The position numbers were made by a program, and so were the translations under genes. Below, in pieces: positions 62,240 to 64,000 of a DNA stretch of 64,000 bases (positions are counted from its first letter, which is position 1; each line of letters begins with the position of its first letter). The notes under the pieces were generated by a model. It did no database searches. It was not told where the DNA came from and saw only the letters and a program-made list of their open reading frames with translations. Source of the stretch: Tateyamaria pelophila (lineage in GTDB: Bacteria; Pseudomonadota; Alphaproteobacteria; Rhodobacterales; Rhodobacteraceae); the NCBI RefSeq assembly GCF_019966495.1, contig NZ_JAIMIA010000015.1, forward strand, positions 1 through 64,000. Direction: 5' to 3'.

Positions 62240-63427
62240 CTAGCGGGTCAGTGTCTTGATGCCGCGGCTGAGTCCTTCGAGCGTCATCGGCACCATGGCT
62301 TCGGGCCCAAAGATTTCCTGAACCATCTGGATCGAATGGGTGTAGCTCCAGTATTTCTCCGGCACCGGATTGATCCAGAGATTGGACTGCCATTGATCTT
62401 TGGCGCGTTCCAACCAGACCTGACCGGCCTCGGCGTTCCAGTGCTCATTCGCCCCACCGGGATATGCGATCTCGTAGGGGGACATGCTGGCATCGCCCAC
62501 AAAAATGCATTTGTAGTCCGGGCCATAGGTGCGCAGGATATCATGGGTGGGCGTCTGGGCGTCCCAGCGACGGCGGTTGTCGCGCCATACGCCTTCGTAC
62601 AGGCAGTTGTGGAAATAGAAATGTTCAAGGTGCTTGAATTCTGACTTGGCTGCCGAGAACAACTCTTCGACGACTTTGACATGAGGGTCCATGCTGCCGC
62701 CGATATCGAGGAACAGCAGCACTTTGACCGCATTGCGCCGTTCGGGCCGGGTTTTGACGTCGAGATAGCCGTGCTCGGCGGTCGCCCGGATGGTGCCGTT
62801 CAGATCCAACTCTTCGGCAGCGCCATCGCGGGCCCAGCGGCGCAGGCGTTTGAGGGCCACCTTGATGTTGCGGGTGCCCAACTCGACCGTGTCGTCGAGG
62901 TTCCTGAACTCCCGTTTATCCCAGACTTTGGTCGCGCGCTGGTGGCGCGATTTATCCTGACCGATCCGCACACCTTCGGGATTGTAGCCATAGGCCCCGA
63001 ATGGGGACGTGCCTGCGGTGCCAATCCACTTGCTGCCGCCCTGATGGCGGCCCTTCTGCTCTTCCAGCCGTTTTTTGAGTGTTTCCATCAGCTTGTCGAA
63101 GCCACCCAACGCTTCAATCTCGGCGCGTTCCTCTGCGCTCAGGTGTTTTTCAGCCAGCTTTTCCAGCCAGTCTTGCGGGATATCGACAGCCTCTAGCACC
63201 TGTTCGGTGCTGATCTGTTCCAGCCCGTCAAAGGCGGCGGCAAAAGCGCGGTCGAACTTGTCGATATTGCGTTCATCTTTGACCATGCTGACGCGGGCGA
63301 GGTAGTAAAACGCTTCAACGTCATAGGTGGCCAATCCGGCCTTCATCCCTTCGAGAAAAGCCAGAAATTCACGCAGGCTGACCGGCACGCCGTGTTTCCG
63401 AAGGTTCTCAAAGAAGGGCAGAAACAT
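62240..63427 (-). CDS. VWA domain protein, CoxE-like (COG3825 type)
   Basis: 395 residues. N-terminal MFLPFFENLRKHGVPVSLRE, middle GTSPFGAYGYNPEGVRIGQD, and the VWA core VKVLLFLDIGGSMDPHVKVV. The MIDAS motif reads DIGGS, as is normal in this COG, where the canonical form is DxSxS. In the family these proteins pair with a MoxR-type AAA+ ATPase; no such gene is visible in the window on either side. Its start lies 1 bp after the stop of the small membrane gene at 63429. Confidence 0.9.
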   Translation of the reverse strand: MFLPFFENLRKHGVPVSLREFLAFLEGMKAGLATYDVEAFYYLARVSMVKDERNIDKFDRAFAAAFDGLEQISTEQVLEAVDIPQDWLEKLAEKHLSAEERAEIEALGGFDKLMETLKKRLEEQKGRHQGGSKWIGTAGTSPFGAYGYNPEGVRIGQDKSRHQRATKVWDKREFRNLDDTVELGTRNIKVALKRLRRWARDGAAEELDLNGTIRATAEHGYLDVKTRPERRNAVKVLLFLDIGGSMDPHVKVVEELFSAAKSEFKHLEHFYFHNCLYEGVWRDNRRRWDAQTPTHDILRTYGPDYKCIFVGDASMSPYEIAYPGGANEHWNAEAGQVWLERAKDQWQSNLWINPVPEKYWSYTHSIQMVQEIFGPEAMVPMTLEGLSRGIKTLTR

Positions 63428-63428
63428 C

Positions 63429-63599
63429 TCAGCTGCTCAGCATGCGATCAATGACGACTGTGGCAATCAGTCCCACCACCGTGAAGGCCAGCGCGTGACC
63501 GACTGCGTACTGGGCGATGTCGAGACGGTTGCCACCCCGTTTTCGGGCGGTCATCCCACCGATGATGGCCCCCAGAAGAGCCGCTGCAATTACGATCAT
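63429..63599 (-). CDS. Small membrane protein (56 aa) upstream of the VWA gene
   Basis: 56 residues: MIVIAAALLGAIIGGMTARK, then RGGNRLDIAQYAVGHALAFT, VVGLIATVVIDRMLSS. Two membrane helices joined by a basic loop. AAAGG lies 9 nt before the ATG and the stop is 1 bp before the VWA start, so they are probably translated together. Such short proteins are common before this VWA gene in Rhodobacteraceae (recollection); function unknown. Confidence 0.75.
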   Translation of the reverse strand: MIVIAAALLGAIIGGMTARKRGGNRLDIAQYAVGHALAFTVVGLIATVVIDRMLSS

Positions 63600-63633
63600 T
63601 TCATTGGCCTTTCAGAGTCTTGGAAGCGAGCGT

Positions 63634-64000
63634 TCAACCTTTGAGCGGGTTCAGCGAAGAAATCTCACGCATCTTGGATTGGACGGCCCAGTCAGACCCG
63701 AACCCGTAGCGCGCCCATCCAAGGCTGTCCAGCCTGACGGTGCGCGCTTCTTCACTGCGGCCTTTCAGGTCGAGGGCCTCGGCACGCAGCAACAGCAAAG
63801 TGGACAAGAGGGCTGCGTTCTCGTTCTGGGCGGCTTGATCGATATGCGGATCAAGAATGGTCAGGGCGCTGTGACCATCACCATTGCTGATCGCGTAGGC
63901 GGCGAGTTGCGTGGCCACGTAGGCGCGGTGCAGGTCTGCCCCGACGGTCGCGGCATAATAATGATCCGCCGCGCGGAAATGGGTTTGGGCGGCACGCGGA
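63634..64000 (-). CDS. Hypothetical protein, C-terminal part (cut by window end)
   Basis: The frame runs off the right edge, giving only ~122 C-terminal residues. Repeated helical, Ala/Leu-rich segments (LAAYAISNGDGHSALTILDP, LLSTLLLLRAEALDLKGRSE) suggest a TPR-like helical array, ending in LGWARYGFGSDWAVQSKMRE. Family not identified. The apparent GTG at 63918 is probably internal because the frame is open above it. Confidence 0.6.
   Translation of the reverse strand, partial: PRAAQTHFRAADHYYAATVGADLHRAYVATQLAAYAISNGDGHSALTILDPHIDQAAQNENAALLSTLLLLRAEALDLKGRSEEARTVRLDSLGWARYGFGSDWAVQSKMREISSLNPLKG

Noticed and set aside
1-64000. tRNA genes, CRISPR arrays, prophage or secretion-system genes
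   Set aside because: Spacers were read for T-loop-like GGTTCGAAT and for regular repeats; the few matches lie within coding genes, and no repeat-spacer pattern was found.

Overview
The window reads as ordinary chromosome of a marine alphaproteobacterium of the Rhodobacteraceae, most likely the Roseobacter group. The evidence is family content and gene style: C4-pathway 5-aminolevulinate synthase (HemA) of Rhodobacter length with its PLP lysine at residue 248, a Bpt/Ate-type aminoacyl-transferase, DUF3422, DUF2852 and DUF2189 proteins, an RSP_2648-like PIN protein, a TakP-like TRAP transporter, a fused two-ATPase dipeptide ABC protein, fairly high GC and many 4-bp stop/start overlaps. The genus cannot be fixed from the sequence alone. 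No rRNA, tRNA, prophage, CRISPR array or intact insertion sequence was seen.

Layout. 1-5 kb: photolyase C-terminus with DUF2256, malate synthase G (glcB) with a GlcG/HbpS partner, a glutamine-amidotransferase-like hydrolase, and a REP-associated tyrosine transposase relative that has lost its catalytic residues. 5-12 kb: SDR, isoprenylcysteine-methyltransferase-like membrane protein, pntAB transhydrogenase, DUF3422. 12-20 kb: a divergent peptide ABC system (binding protein and two permeases on the minus strand; fused ATPase, SDR and ArgE-like deacetylase on the plus strand). 20-24 kb: a sulfotransferase-like/glycosyltransferase divergent pair, a haloacetate-dehalogenase-like hydrolase and an M20 dipeptidase. 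24-38 kb: hemA, RodZ-like regulator, ispG, DsbA-like protein, aminotransferase, murein amidase, PBP1A, prfB, amidase, DUF2189. 38-45 kb: Rieske oxygenase, two unknown regulators/hypotheticals, ilvBN with a leader-peptide attenuator, DUF900 lipoprotein. 45-53 kb: NarL-type two-component pair divergent from a TRAP transporter with unusually large membrane subunits. 53-64 kb: ate, RDD, DUF2852, a small membrane protein, glnE, an RlmI-like methyltransferase, PIN protein, M48 protease, cytochrome P450, CoxE-like VWA protein and a small membrane protein.

The least described material is non-coding and small-scale. Three separate dispersed hairpin repeat families occur: (1) a REP-like element, consensus CCCGTAAGGC plus hairpin, seven copies, one inside the photolyase gene and two around the degenerate transposase; (2) a 48-bp double-hairpin element in two copies with an apparent compensatory base-pair change; (3) a GGGGCC-hairpin element ending CCCCGGGATTTT and GAACAGAGAA, three copies, one per gene junction. 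Regulatory signals include a complete ribosome-mediated attenuator for ilvB (promoter, 15-codon leader with Leu-Val-Val-Ile-Val, terminator), an FNR-type box before hemA, and two 19-bp palindromes of identical 7-5-7 geometry before the DUF2852 gene. Several genes too short for routine ORF calling are described (DUF2256 at 398, ilv leader at 43548, membrane peptides at 55014 and 63429).
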